Positions 10,065-18,502 of a DNA stretch of 64,000 nucleotides are shown here, piece after piece; the stretch's first letter is position 1; each line of letters starts with the position of its first letter. The translations under genes were made by a program, and so were the position numbers. The stretch lies in assembly GCA_963785565.1 (NCBI GenBank), contig CAWAVV010000068.1, forward strand, positions 1-64,000, read 5' to 3'. The DNA is from AP-15 sp963785565. Lineage in GTDB: Bacteria > Pseudomonadota > Alphaproteobacteria > ATCC43930 > CGMCC-115725. Below the pieces are notes generated by a model. That model was not told where the DNA came from and did not search any database. It saw only the letters and a list, made by a program, of their open reading frames with translations.

Positions 10065-12958
10065 GCCCCGCCTCCGTCCCCGCCCTCGCTGGCGCCATAA
10101 CGCAGAATTTGCGGCAGCTGCGGTAGCGAGCGTGGATGCGCCAGTGGCGAAAACGAAGGCTCGCTCGTCCCGGCCTCGATCGGCGGCGCGCGCTCGATCC
10201 GCACCCGCAGATCGTACCACGCCGCCTGGCCGGTGATCGGATCGGCATTGGCATAGCGGTAGCCGCCATCCGTCGGCAGCAGTTCCGAGATCAGATGGTT
10301 CAACAGAAACCCCTTGCGGAACTCCGGGCTATCGGGATCGAGGTTCCACGCGCCGGCGCGCTTGCCGATCGCGTTCCAGGTCCACACCGTATATTGGTTG
10401 ACGCCGTCCATCAGCCGGGTCGGCACGCGGATCCGGCCGTGATGGCTGGAGACCCAGACCCAGTCGTCCTCGGCGAGGCCGAGCGCGCGTCCCGCCGCCC
10501 GGTTCACGAACAGCCGGTTATGGCCGATGATCTGCCGCAGCCAGGCGTTCTGCGAATGCCACGAATGGTACATGTGCATTGGCCGCTGAGTCAGCGCGTG
10601 CAGCGGGAAGTGGTCGCGGTCGACCCGTGCCTCCTCGAACGGCATGTACCAGAACGGCAGCGGGTCGAAATAGGTCGCAATGCGCTCCCGGTGGGTCTCG
10701 GGCGGCTGCATCCGCCCATGGCCATGGGCGGCCAAACGAAAGCGCTGCAACGGTTCGACGTAGAGCTGCAGCACGATCGGGGCGGCGGTTTCGATAAACC
10801 CCATCGCCATCGCGGTTTCGAGATAGTCCTTGTTGGCGTGTTTGAAATAGAGCTGGTCGGTGGGCAGTCGGTGTTTCCAAAAGCAGCCATTGGCGACATA
10901 GCGTTCGAGCTGGTGCGGGTTTGGCGCGCCGCGAGCCGCCTGGTCGCCTTGCGCGCCGCGCCAGCCGCCCAACGAGCCCACCCCGGGCCGGCGCTCATGA
11001 TTGACGATATAGTCCGGATAACCGCCGGGATAGCGCGCTTGCCCTTCCGGCGAAACGAAGCCAGGCAGCCCGAGCCGCTCGCCCAGTTCGATCAGCACGT
11101 CCTGGAACGGGCGGACGTCGCGGTCCGGGGTTAGGACCGGCTGGCGGATCGCATCGCCCGGGCCGTCGACCCCGCCGATCGGCCGGTCGAGCAAGGATAT
11201 GCAGTCCCAACGTTCGAGATAGGTCGTGTCGGGCAGCACCAAATCGGCATAGGCCACGGTCTCTGAATAATATGCGTCGGCATAGATGATCCGGGGTATG
11301 CGGTAGGCGCCGGTCACCGGGTCCTTGTCGATCAGCATGCGCATCGTCTCGGCGGTGTTCATCGCCGAGTTCCAGGCGGCGTTGGCCATGTACATGAAGA
11401 GCGTGTCGATCGGGTACGGATCGCCTTTCGATGCATTGGCGATGACCATATGCATCATGCCGTGGGCGGCGATCGGCGCGTCCCACGAAAACGCCTTGTC
11501 GATGCGCGCGGGCCGGCCTTCGGCATCGACGATCAGATCTTCGGGCGACATCGGGTAGCCGAGCGGGATCCCCGGCAGCGACTGCCCGGGAACCAGCTGA
11601 TCGGGTTTGCCGGCGGGCTTTGGTCCGGGCGGGCATGGCTTTGGGTGTGGCGATCTGTAACGCCACCCGCCCGGCACATCGATCGTGCCGATCAGCATCT
11701 GCAGCAGGTGCAGCGCGCGGCAGGTCTGAAATCCGTTCGAATGCGCCGAGATGCCGCGCATCGCATGGAGCGAGACCGGACGCCCGCGCATCGAATCGTG
11801 CCGCCTTCCGGCCCAGTCGGTCCAGGCGACGGGCAGCTCGATCTCCTCCTCGAACGCGGCCTGGGCAATCTCGGCCGCGAGCCGCCTGATCGTCGCCGCC
11901 GGGACGCCGCAGGTCTCCGCCACCGCCTCGGGCGCGTAGCGCGAATCGAGATAGCGTTCCGCCACCAGCTGGAACACCGGAACCGCGCGCCGGCCGCCGG
12001 CCAGCGTGGCTTCGCCGACCAGGCGCGCCTCGGTCCCCGCCGCCATCGCGCTCGCCGGCGCACCCGACCCGTCGAGCACCAGCGGCTCGCCCGCCTCGTT
12101 GCGCGCGAACAGACCGTCATCCGCCGCACCCGGCGCCTGAATCACCAGCCAGGCGGCGTTGGTGTAGCGCACCAGGTAATCGGGATCGATCCGGTCGGCT
12201 TCAAGCAGCTCGTGGATCAGCGACAGGACAAACAGTCCGTCGGTGCCGGGTCTGATCCCGACCCATTCATCGGCAATCGCCGAATAACCGGTGCGCACCG
12301 GGTTGACTGAAACGAATTTGACGCCGCGCCGGCGCAGTCCTGAGAGCGCAATCTTGATCGGGTTCGAATCGTGGTCCTCGGCGACGCCGAACATCATAAA
12401 AAACCGGGTGTGCTCCCAGTCGGGTTCGCCAAACTCCCAAAAGCTGCCGCCCAAGGTGTACATCCCGGCCGCCGCCATGTTGACCGAGCAGAACCCGCCA
12501 TGCGCGGCGAAATTCGGCGTCCCGAACTGGGCCGCCCAATACCCGGTCAGCGCCTGGCTCTGATCGCGGCCGGTAAAGAAGGCGAGCTTTTTCGGGTCGG
12601 TGGCGCGGATCGCCGACAGCCACTCGACCGCGGTCGCGATCGCCTCGTCCCATTCGATCTCGCGGAACACGCCGGAGCCGCGCTCGCCGACCCGCTTCAA
12701 CGGCTTGCGCAGTTTCGCCGGCGACTGCTGCTGCATGATCCCCGACGCGCCCTTGCCGCAAATCACCCCACGGTTGACCGGATGACCGCGGTTGCCCTCG
12801 ATGTAGCGGATGCCGCCGTCCTTCAGATGGACTTTGATCCCGCAGCGGCAGGCGCACATGTAACACGTCGTGTATTTGACCTCATCGGATACTTTGGGCG
12901 AGGTATCGACGATTTCACGCGGCGCGAAGTAGTCGCGGACGCGCTCGGCCAAGCTCAT
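10061..12958 (-). CDS. soeA: molybdopterin oxidoreductase, sulfite dehydrogenase SoeA
   Basis: This is the catalytic subunit (965 residues) of a complex iron-sulfur molybdoenzyme, binding bis-MGD molybdenum and one [4Fe-4S] cluster. The cluster motif is CYMCACRC (residues 32-39) with the fourth cysteine at 67 (VICGKG). Other marks are FFTGRDQSQALTGYWAAQFG, GFCSVNMAAAG and VNPVRTGYSAIADEW; these resemble SoeA, which oxidises sulfite to sulfate in the cytoplasm. No twin-arginine leader is visible at the chosen start, which supports a cytoplasmic site. The ATG at 12958 with AAGGG upstream is preferred; upstream codons read through intergenic repeats. A related reductase (DMSO, tetrathionate or polysulfide) cannot be excluded by sequence alone. 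Confidence 0.75.
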   Translation of the reverse strand: MSLAERVRDYFAPREIVDTSPKVSDEVKYTTCYMCACRCGIKVHLKDGGIRYIEGNRGHPVNRGVICGKGASGIMQQQSPAKLRKPLKRVGERGSGVFREIEWDEAIATAVEWLSAIRATDPKKLAFFTGRDQSQALTGYWAAQFGTPNFAAHGGFCSVNMAAAGMYTLGGSFWEFGEPDWEHTRFFMMFGVAEDHDSNPIKIALSGLRRRGVKFVSVNPVRTGYSAIADEWVGIRPGTDGLFVLSLIHELLEADRIDPDYLVRYTNAAWLVIQAPGAADDGLFARNEAGEPLVLDGSGAPASAMAAGTEARLVGEATLAGGRRAVPVFQLVAERYLDSRYAPEAVAETCGVPAATIRRLAAEIAQAAFEEEIELPVAWTDWAGRRHDSMRGRPVSLHAMRGISAHSNGFQTCRALHLLQMLIGTIDVPGGWRYRSPHPKPCPPGPKPAGKPDQLVPGQSLPGIPLGYPMSPEDLIVDAEGRPARIDKAFSWDAPIAAHGMMHMVIANASKGDPYPIDTLFMYMANAAWNSAMNTAETMRMLIDKDPVTGAYRIPRIIYADAYYSETVAYADLVLPDTTYLERWDCISLLDRPIGGVDGPGDAIRQPVLTPDRDVRPFQDVLIELGERLGLPGFVSPEGQARYPGGYPDYIVNHERRPGVGSLGGWRGAQGDQAARGAPNPHQLERYVANGCFWKHRLPTDQLYFKHANKDYLETAMAMGFIETAAPIVLQLYVEPLQRFRLAAHGHGRMQPPETHRERIATYFDPLPFWYMPFEEARVDRDHFPLHALTQRPMHMYHSWHSQNAWLRQIIGHNRLFVNRAAGRALGLAEDDWVWVSSHHGRIRVPTRLMDGVNQYTVWTWNAIGKRAGAWNLDPDSPEFRKGFLLNHLISELLPTDGGYRYANADPITGQAAWYDLRVRIERAPPIEAGTSEPSFSPLAHPRSLPQLPQILRYGASEGGDGGGA

Positions 12959-13826
12959 CCTGCCCTTGGGGTCCGACGATCCGGACACCGTCTGCTGCCT
13001 CGTCCTCACGCCCTCGTCCTTTTTGTCCGATGCCGTCCGTGGCCGGGCCGGTGACGGCCAAAACCTGCGGCGTCGTTCCGTCGCGAGACGGCGCCAGGGC
13101 AACACAACACGGATCATAGCCGATTGCAACACCACCTCGCGCAACCGCGGGGCTGTCCGGGGAACCGAAACCGATGGTACGCGTGCTGTATTGCGCAATC
13201 GCGAGTTCACCGCAAATTGCCCCTCTCCGCCCTTCAGGGGGGAGAGGGAGGGGCCCCGGTGCGATGTAAGCCGCAAGCCCGCGGGCTTGACCCGCGGGGC
13301 CGGGGAGGGTGAGGTGGGTAGCGCCGCAAACTGCCTCATTGGCCTCCCTCACCCTACCCTCTCCCCCCGGCCGGCGGGGGGAGAGGGTTAGAAAATGGCT
13401 GTTGGAGTAAATTTGGCGGCAAGACAAACCCTCGATTTTGCCCCGGACACCACCTCACGCCGCCGGGAAGACTGCCGACAGGATTGTTATCGGGAGCGAT
13501 CGCCGCCGGATTTCGCTGCGATCACCGGCTCGACGGTCGCCCGGTCGGAAGCTTGTTGGGAAGTCATCGCCAGATGGGAGACGCCGGATTGCCGCCTTAC
13601 CTCGAAGGCGAGCGATGCGTGCGCGCTTTCCCCGATCATCAACAGATCGATCAGCGCCGAATCTCCGATCAGCGCTTCCGAACCCTGGCCCCCGAGCCAG
13701 CGTAACGCGATTCTCCTCCATAGCGAGCGCATCGACCGATCCCCGTTTGGTGATGGCGCGGCGGTGATGAACCCGGAAGCGGGCCGGAATATGGCAGCAG
13801 CGCCAATTGTGCTATGATCGTCGGCG
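12959..13826. other. intergenic region with several palindromes
   Basis: This 870-base gap lies between the divergent soeA and ghrA genes. Its middle (13200-13391) holds several GC-rich palindromes listed separately. The frames across it are arginine-rich with no recognisable protein. The remainder (13400-13826) shows no gene or RNA that I recognise. Confidence 0.6.
13205..13391. repeat. cluster of intergenic palindromic repeats
   Basis: Three hairpins stand side by side: CCCTCTCCGCCC with GGGGGGAGAGGG near 13220-13250, CCCGCGGGCTTGACCCGCGGG at about 13278-13298, and a perfect 13-base-arm hairpin at 13356-13388 (ACCCTCTCCCCCC). GGAGGGTGAGG near 13305 and CCTCCCTCACC near 13345 pair over longer range. 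Such elements are common between genes of GC-rich alphaproteobacteria. One could also end transcription, but there is no T-run. Confidence 0.75.
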
Positions 13827-14756
13827 ATGGCGCTGTTATTCCGCTCCACCGTCGATTCGGCCGCGCGCTGGAGCGGCCAGCTCGGCCGGCTGATGCCGGG
13901 GCTGGAGATCCGCATCTGGCCTGATATCGGCGACCCGGCAGAGATCGATTACGCGCTCGTGTGGCGGCCCGAGCCGGGCCTTTTGGCCGCGCTGCCGAAC
14001 CTCAAATTGATCCTGTCCTTGGGCGCCGGGATCGACCACATCCTATGCGACCCCGATCTGCCCGCCGGCGTACCGATCACCCGCCTCGTCGACCCGTATC
14101 TGACCGACGCGATGAGCGAATACGTCGTCTTGCAGGTGCTGCGGCTGCACCGCCACGATCTCGACTACCGCGCCCAGCAGCATGCCGGGATCTGGCGGGA
14201 ACTCGCGCAGAAAAACGCCGGGGAAAGGCCGGCCGGCATTCTCGGCTTTGGCGAGATCGGACAGGATGCCGGGCGCAAGCTCTTAGCACTGGGTTTCCCG
14301 GTTTCCGGCTGGAGTCGCCGGGAAAAAGCCGTCGCCGGCTTCGCGACATTCGCCGGCCCCGCCGGTCTGCCGCAGCTCCTGGCCCAGACGGAAATACTTG
14401 TCTGCCTGTTGCCGCTGACCGAGGAGACGCAAGGCATCCTTAACGCCCGCACCTTCGCCGCACTGCCCCGAGGGGCTGGCCTGGTCAATGCCGGCCGCGG
14501 CGCCCACCTCGTCGAGGAGGATCTGATCCCGGCGCTCAATTCGGGGCAGCTTTCGGCTGCAGCCCTCGACGTCTTCCGCGAAGAACCGCTGCCGCCCGGT
14601 CACCCGTTTTGGCAACATCCGCGCATCCTGGTGACCCCGCACATCGCCGGCATCACCAATCCGCAGACCGCCGCCCCGATCATCCTCGACAACATCCGCC
14701 GCTTCGAACAAGGCCGCCCACTCCTCAACCAGGTCGATCCCACGCGAGGGTATTGA
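13827..14756 (+). CDS. ghrA: glyoxylate/hydroxypyruvate reductase A (D-2-hydroxyacid dehydrogenase)
   Basis: This NAD(P)H-dependent enzyme reduces glyoxylate and hydroxypyruvate to glycolate and glycerate in the cytoplasm. The 309-residue length is typical. It has LGAGIDHI near the substrate site, the dinucleotide-binding GILGFGEIGQDAGRK at about residues 137-151, the catalytic arginine in NAGRGAHL, a DVFREEPLP acid region and the catalytic histidine in TPHIAGIT near the end. The last ~120 bases are repeated at 15463-15572 beyond the toxin-antitoxin pair. No strong ribosome site precedes the ATG. Confidence 0.9.
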   Translation: MALLFRSTVDSAARWSGQLGRLMPGLEIRIWPDIGDPAEIDYALVWRPEPGLLAALPNLKLILSLGAGIDHILCDPDLPAGVPITRLVDPYLTDAMSEYVVLQVLRLHRHDLDYRAQQHAGIWRELAQKNAGERPAGILGFGEIGQDAGRKLLALGFPVSGWSRREKAVAGFATFAGPAGLPQLLAQTEILVCLLPLTEETQGILNARTFAALPRGAGLVNAGRGAHLVEEDLIPALNSGQLSAAALDVFREEPLPPGHPFWQHPRILVTPHIAGITNPQTAAPIILDNIRRFEQGRPLLNQVDPTRGY

Positions 14757-14764
14757 CCGTCGGT

Positions 14765-14782
14765 GCCTACTTAGCTAGGTAG
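14765..14782. promoter_or_regulatory. possible antitoxin operator
   Basis: An imperfect palindrome (CCTACTTAGCTAGGTAG) lies just before the antitoxin gene, where autoregulatory operators of Phd/VapB-type antitoxins usually sit. Only position and symmetry support it. Confidence 0.35.
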
Positions 14783-14803
14783 ATGACTAAGGTGAGGTGT
14801 GCC

Positions 14804-15037
14804 ATGGACGACACAGTTTCGGTTCACGCTGCCAAGACGCATCTTTCGCAGCTGCTGGCCCGCGTCGAGGCGGGCGAGGTGATTATAATCGCGCGCGGAC
14901 GAACTCCCGTGGCCAAATTGGTGCCAGTCGTTCCGAAAGCCAAACGGGAGTTTGGCGCGATGCGAGGAAAGATCAGCATCGGTCCGGAATTTTTCGACCC
15001 ATTGCCACCGGAGGAACTCGATCGCTGGGATCAATAG
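14804..15037 (+). CDS. Phd/YefM-type antitoxin
   Basis: This small DNA-binding antitoxin (77 residues) neutralises the toxin encoded next and probably represses its own operon. The N-terminal pattern SVHAAKTHLSQLLARVEAGE followed by IIIARGRTPVAKLVPV is characteristic of the Phd/YefM fold. The C-terminal part (FFDPLPPEELDRW) would wrap the toxin. I choose the ATG at 14804, preceded by AAGGTGAGG, over the ATG seven codons upstream. The stop lies three bases before the toxin start. Confidence 0.85.
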   Translation: MDDTVSVHAAKTHLSQLLARVEAGEVIIIARGRTPVAKLVPVVPKAKREFGAMRGKISIGPEFFDPLPPEELDRWDQ

Positions 15038-15040
15038 CGG

Positions 15041-15427
15041 GTGCGGTTGTTGCTGGATACCCACGCGCTGATCTGGTGGCTTGCCGGCGACCCCTTGCTC
15101 TCCGGAAATGCGAAGGCTGCTGTCGTCGACCCTGATAATGAAATATTCGTCAGTGCGGCCTCGGCATGGGAGATCACGACAAAATATCGGATCGGGAAAT
15201 TACCTCAGGCAGCCTCCCTTGCGATGGACGTTTCCGGTGCGCTAGCGGCTCAGGGCTTTCTCGAGCTGCCCATTTCCATGCAACATGGACAGATGGCCGG
15301 AAGCTTGTCTAGTCCGCACCGCGATCCGTTCGACCGTATGCTGATCGCCCAGGCGAGACTTGCCGATCTCGTTCTCGTGTCGAACGAAGCGGTGTTCGAC
15401 CGCTACGGGGTGCGCCGCCTCTGGTGA
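15041..15427 (+). CDS. VapC-like PIN-domain toxin
   Basis: This is a PIN-fold ribonuclease toxin of a type II pair (128 residues). Acidic metal-binding residues are visible in LLLDTHALIWWLAGD (first Asp), the glutamate of SAASAWEITTKYRIGKL and the aspartate of HRDPFDRMLIAQA, with VLVSNEAVFDRYGV near the end. The start is the GTG at 15041. The pair sits between ghrA and a second copy of the ghrA 3' end, which suggests that it arrived as an insert. The RNA target cannot be read from the sequence. Confidence 0.88.
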   Translation: MRLLLDTHALIWWLAGDPLLSGNAKAAVVDPDNEIFVSAASAWEITTKYRIGKLPQAASLAMDVSGALAAQGFLELPISMQHGQMAGSLSSPHRDPFDRMLIAQARLADLVLVSNEAVFDRYGVRRLW

Positions 15428-15462
15428 GACGAGCCAGGCCGGGTGAACATGTTCCCGCCCGC

Positions 15463-15572
15463 CCCCGCACATCGCCGGCATCACCAATCCGCAGACCTCC
15501 GCCCCGATCATCCTCCGCTTCGAAGAAGGCCGCCCGCTCCTGAACCGGGTCGATCCCGCGCGAGGGTATTGA
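15463..15572 (+). pseudogene. duplicated 3' end of ghrA
   Basis: This repeats the last 122 bases of ghrA (14635-14756) with one 12-base internal deletion and about six substitutions, roughly 95 percent identity over the aligned part. Similarity begins at CCCCGCACATCGCCGGC and stops at the TGA stop codon. No start or other part of a second ghrA is present. It marks the far edge of the inserted toxin-antitoxin pair. Confidence 0.9.
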
Positions 15573-15872
15573 AGACGGTGAACAGCACCGCCACGGTTTG
15601 ACGCGGAATGCACGTTATGGAAATGTGTCCGCCAAATAGAGATGTCACCGTCTCTGCCATTTAGAAATGTCACTGTCGTCGAGGGCGGACGGCGGGCGGG
15701 CGCGGAGCCCCGGCGCAAGCGCAGCGCCCGACCGACGCCCGCAACGCGGGTGGCCGAAACCGCACCGGTTGGTTTACCGAGCGGCGCCAGCGCGCTCGGC
15801 TTCTAGCGGATTTGGCACACCTCGCGGGTGGCTTCGTCCACGTCAGGTGCTCTGGCGGAAGGATGATCAAGC
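15573..15872. other. spacer with IS21-like terminal sequence
   Basis: Apart from the terminal repeat at 15625-15711 described separately, this stretch contains no gene. It leads into the transposase remnant at 15873 and is probably the left end of a decayed insertion sequence. Confidence 0.5.
15625..15711. repeat. IS21-like terminal repeat, copy 1
   Basis: The sequence carries the short spaced repeats AGATGTCACCGTCTCTGCCA and AAATGTCACTGTCGTCGAG, like the multiple inner repeats at the ends of IS21-family elements. A diverged copy lies at 29350-29435. An IstA-like N-terminus begins about 160 bases further on, which supports reading this as an element end. Confidence 0.6.
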
Positions 15873-16070
15873 ATGCACCGCGATGTGGCGCAGTGGTCGG
15901 GCATCCGGGATCAGGTCCTCCGGAAGGGTATCTCAATTCGGCAGGTCGTTCGTGGGACAAGCATTAGCGGCAAGACCGTCCGCAAGATGCTCGATTTACC
16001 GTTGCCCGAGAGGACCAAGGGGACCATCCTGCCCTTACAACCACCGGGAATCCGGAGAATGTCGGATTGA
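15873..16070 (+). pseudogene. IS21-family transposase IstA, N-terminal remnant
   Basis: The 65 codons encode the start of an IstA transposase: MHRDVAQWSGIRDQVLRKG, then ISIRQVVRGTSISGKTVRKML, the helix-turn-helix that binds the element end. The catalytic DDE domain and IstB are absent and the frame ends soon after the helix-turn-helix. With the terminal repeat upstream it represents a truncated insertion sequence, not able to move by itself. Confidence 0.75.
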
Positions 16071-16238
16071 GTGCCTGCGCCATTTCAAGAATCCGCGCTT
16101 CACTGTCGGCAGGGCGCTCCGCGTGCACTAAGCGCGGCATTGTATTATCTTCGCCATGCTGCGTGGTTCGAAGCATTCCAAAGACGCGTGGCGTTTTTGC
16201 CACGGTGTATTTGTGAATTCGGAAAAGGGAGGTGATCC

Positions 16239-16529
16239 GTGCTTTTCATCTGCTACCTGAATTGGACCGACCAGGGCGCGAAAGCGGTCAAAGGTGTGGC
16301 GGCGCGACACGAAAACCTCAAGGCCGAGATCGCGGGATTGGGCGGTCGGCTGGTCGGCGGCTATGTGACGAGAGGTCAATATGATGTCGTTCTCGTGCTC
16401 GAAATGCCCGACGGCGATGCGATGACCAAGCTGGCGGTTGCTTTGGCATCGCGAGGTAATGTGCGCACCACGACGGTACGGGCATACTTACCGGAAGAGT
16501 TCGGAAAGCTTGCGGCCGAGGTATCTTGA
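16239..16529 (+). CDS. GYD domain protein
   Basis: This small cytoplasmic protein (96 residues) has the GYD-domain pattern: LFICYLNWTDQGAKAVKG at the start, GGRLVGGYVTRGQYDVVLVLE in the middle (the conserved G-x-Y-D is GQYD) and RTTTVRAYLPEEF at the end. The fold is ferredoxin-like; function is unknown. A very strong ribosome site (GGGAGGTGATCC) precedes the GTG start at 16239. It is isolated between mobile-element remnants and is probably an acquired or survivor gene. Confidence 0.85.
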   Translation: MLFICYLNWTDQGAKAVKGVAARHENLKAEIAGLGGRLVGGYVTRGQYDVVLVLEMPDGDAMTKLAVALASRGNVRTTTVRAYLPEEFGKLAAEVS

Positions 16530-16907
16530 GCACATCGTCCTGCCAGATAAGGTCTGGACAAGACATAGATCTGCAAGGTCCCGGAAGGCGAGTTCGACTT
16601 CTTGGGCTTCACGTTCGGGCGAATCTACTCTCGAACGACGGGCCAGGCCCGCTTGGCTCTGCGACCGTCAAAGAAGAGCATCCAGCGCATGGTCGCTGGA
16701 AATGTGACTGGCCGATGCTGGTGCTGATCCGCTCTGTATCCGGAAGTCCACTCAGACAAGATGTTTCCAGCGGAGCAAGGGATCTGTCAAACGTCCGGGG
16801 CATTGGCGGTTCGCGCTGCAGGGATGTAGCGATATAGGGTCGCTGGGATTCGGGCGTTGCAGATTTTTTGATTAATGCGCCAAATAGCCGGTTCTGGTGA
16901 CCCTCCG
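16530..16907 (+). pseudogene. group II intron reverse transcriptase/maturase, remnant
   Basis: From 16572 one frame gives CKVPEGEFDFLGFTFGRIYS followed by TGQARLALRPSKKSIQRMV, a segment diagnostic of the part of group II intron-encoded proteins just after the RT domain. No YADD active site, start or endonuclease domain is present. The recognisable part ends near 16705; the rest to 16907 shows no gene. I could not identify intron RNA domain V. Confidence 0.75.
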
Positions 16908-18293
16908 CTAACCGAACCGGTGCGAGATGTGGGCGTAGAGGGCGCGGAGTGCGGTCGCTTCCGCGCCTTCGGGGCGGCCGGGGCGGCTCTGCGGGTTCCA
17001 GGCCATCACGTCGAGATGCGCCCAGGGTATGCCGGGCTCGACGAACTCCTGCAAATAGAGCGCCGCGGTAATCGCGCCGGCATGCGGCGATTCCGACACG
17101 TTGTTGAGATCGGCGATCTTGCTGTCGATCATCTTGCGGTAAGGCCGCCATAACGGCATCCGCCACATCGGGTCGGCCTCGGCTTCGGCCGCATCGAGCA
17201 GGCCGCGCGCCAGCGCCTCGTCATTGCAGAACAGCGCCGCCAGCTCCGGGCCGAGCGCCACCCGCGCCGCCCCGGTCAAGGTCGCCATATCAACCAGCAG
17301 CGCCGGCTTTTCGGTCGCCGCCTCGGCCAGCGCATCGCATAGGATCAGCCGGCCCTCGGCATCGGTGTTGCCGATCTCGACCGTCAGCCCCTTGCGGGTG
17401 CGGACGATGTCCATCGGCCGCATCGCATTGCCGGACACCGAATTTTCAACGCAGGGCAGCAGCACGCGCAGCCGCACCGGCAATTTCGCGTCCATGATCG
17501 CCTGGGCGAGGCCGAGCACGATCGCCGCTCCGGCCATGTCCTTTTTCATCAGCCGCATGCCCGAGGCGGGTTTGAGGTCGAGCCCGCCGCTGTCGAAGCA
17601 CACCCCCTTGCCGACCAGGGTCACCTTGGGCGCCGACGGCTCGCCCCAGACGATATCGACCAGGCGCGGCGCCCGCGTGCTGGCGCGGCCGACGGCATGG
17701 ATCGTCGGATAGTTCTCGGCGAGGAGCGCGTCGCCGGCGATCACCCGATGGCAGGCGCCGGCAGCTTCGGCGACCTGCACCGCCGCCGCTGCGAGTTCTT
17801 CGGGCCCGAGATCTCCGGCCGGCGTGTTGACCAAGTCGCGGGCGAGGAAGACAGCGCTGGCAAGCCGCTCGACCCGGCCGCGATCGGCGCCTTTTGGCCA
17901 GACCAAGGCGGCGGCGGTACGGCTCTTGGCGTGGTAGTGGGTAAAGGCGTAGGTGCCGAGCGCCCAGCCGAGCGCAAGCTGTGTCGGATCGGCGCCGTCC
18001 GGGATGGCTTCGAGCCGATAGCTTCCCTCCGGCAGCGCCTCTGGCAGCCCGGCGAGCGCCCAAATCGCCTGGGCGGCGTCGCCCGCCTCGCCGAGGCCGA
18101 CCAGCACCCGAGCGAGGCCGCCCATTTCCCCCGGCATCAGCGCGAGCTTGCCGGCATCGGCCGAAAAGCCGATCGCCCGCAGCCAGTTGCGCTCACGCTC
18201 CGCCGCCCCTTCGAGCCAGGACGTGAGCCGGTCCTTGGTCAAGGCGGCGATCGGGACAGCGCCGCCGGTCTCGTCGATCAGGGAGAACGTCAT
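16908..18293 (-). CDS. M17 leucyl aminopeptidase family protein
   Basis: This two-metal aminopeptidase removes N-terminal residues from peptides in the cytoplasm (461 residues). The C-terminal catalytic domain has GKGVCFDSGGLDLKPASGM, with the lysine and first aspartate as metal and catalytic residues, a second block MKKDMAGAA, and the signature NTDAEGRLILCDAL. DLVNTPAGDLGPEELA marks the domain junction. It matches the alphaproteobacterial branch related to PepA/PepB. The ATG at 18293 is used. It stands alone, with about 210 bases to the next upstream gene. Confidence 0.9.
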   Translation of the reverse strand: MTFSLIDETGGAVPIAALTKDRLTSWLEGAAERERNWLRAIGFSADAGKLALMPGEMGGLARVLVGLGEAGDAAQAIWALAGLPEALPEGSYRLEAIPDGADPTQLALGWALGTYAFTHYHAKSRTAAALVWPKGADRGRVERLASAVFLARDLVNTPAGDLGPEELAAAAVQVAEAAGACHRVIAGDALLAENYPTIHAVGRASTRAPRLVDIVWGEPSAPKVTLVGKGVCFDSGGLDLKPASGMRLMKKDMAGAAIVLGLAQAIMDAKLPVRLRVLLPCVENSVSGNAMRPMDIVRTRKGLTVEIGNTDAEGRLILCDALAEAATEKPALLVDMATLTGAARVALGPELAALFCNDEALARGLLDAAEAEADPMWRMPLWRPYRKMIDSKIADLNNVSESPHAGAITAALYLQEFVEPGIPWAHLDVMAWNPQSRPGRPEGAEATALRALYAHISHRFG

Positions 18294-18502
18294 CGGTCAT
18301 CTCGCGGTCGTATTGCTGTGCTGGAGAATGGCCCCGTCGCGGCCGAATGCAAAGAGCAGCCTGCACACCCGCGGCCTTCCCGTTGAGCACCGGTCGAGGG
18401 GTCCGCGACGAACTACTGGCGCGCGCCACTCGCATCGACGCCCCGGGCCGACCGAAATAAATCTCCCGATCCATTCGCTTCGCAGATGTAGCGTAATCTC
18501 AC

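Noticed and set aside
8383..10269. Long minus-strand frame over soeB and soeC
   Set aside because: It is an out-of-frame reading of two well-supported genes and consists of arginine-rich sequence.
13054..13339. N-terminal extension of SoeA
   Set aside because: The extra codons read through intergenic palindromes and give Arg/Pro-rich residues with no family similarity; the ATG at 12958 fits homologs.
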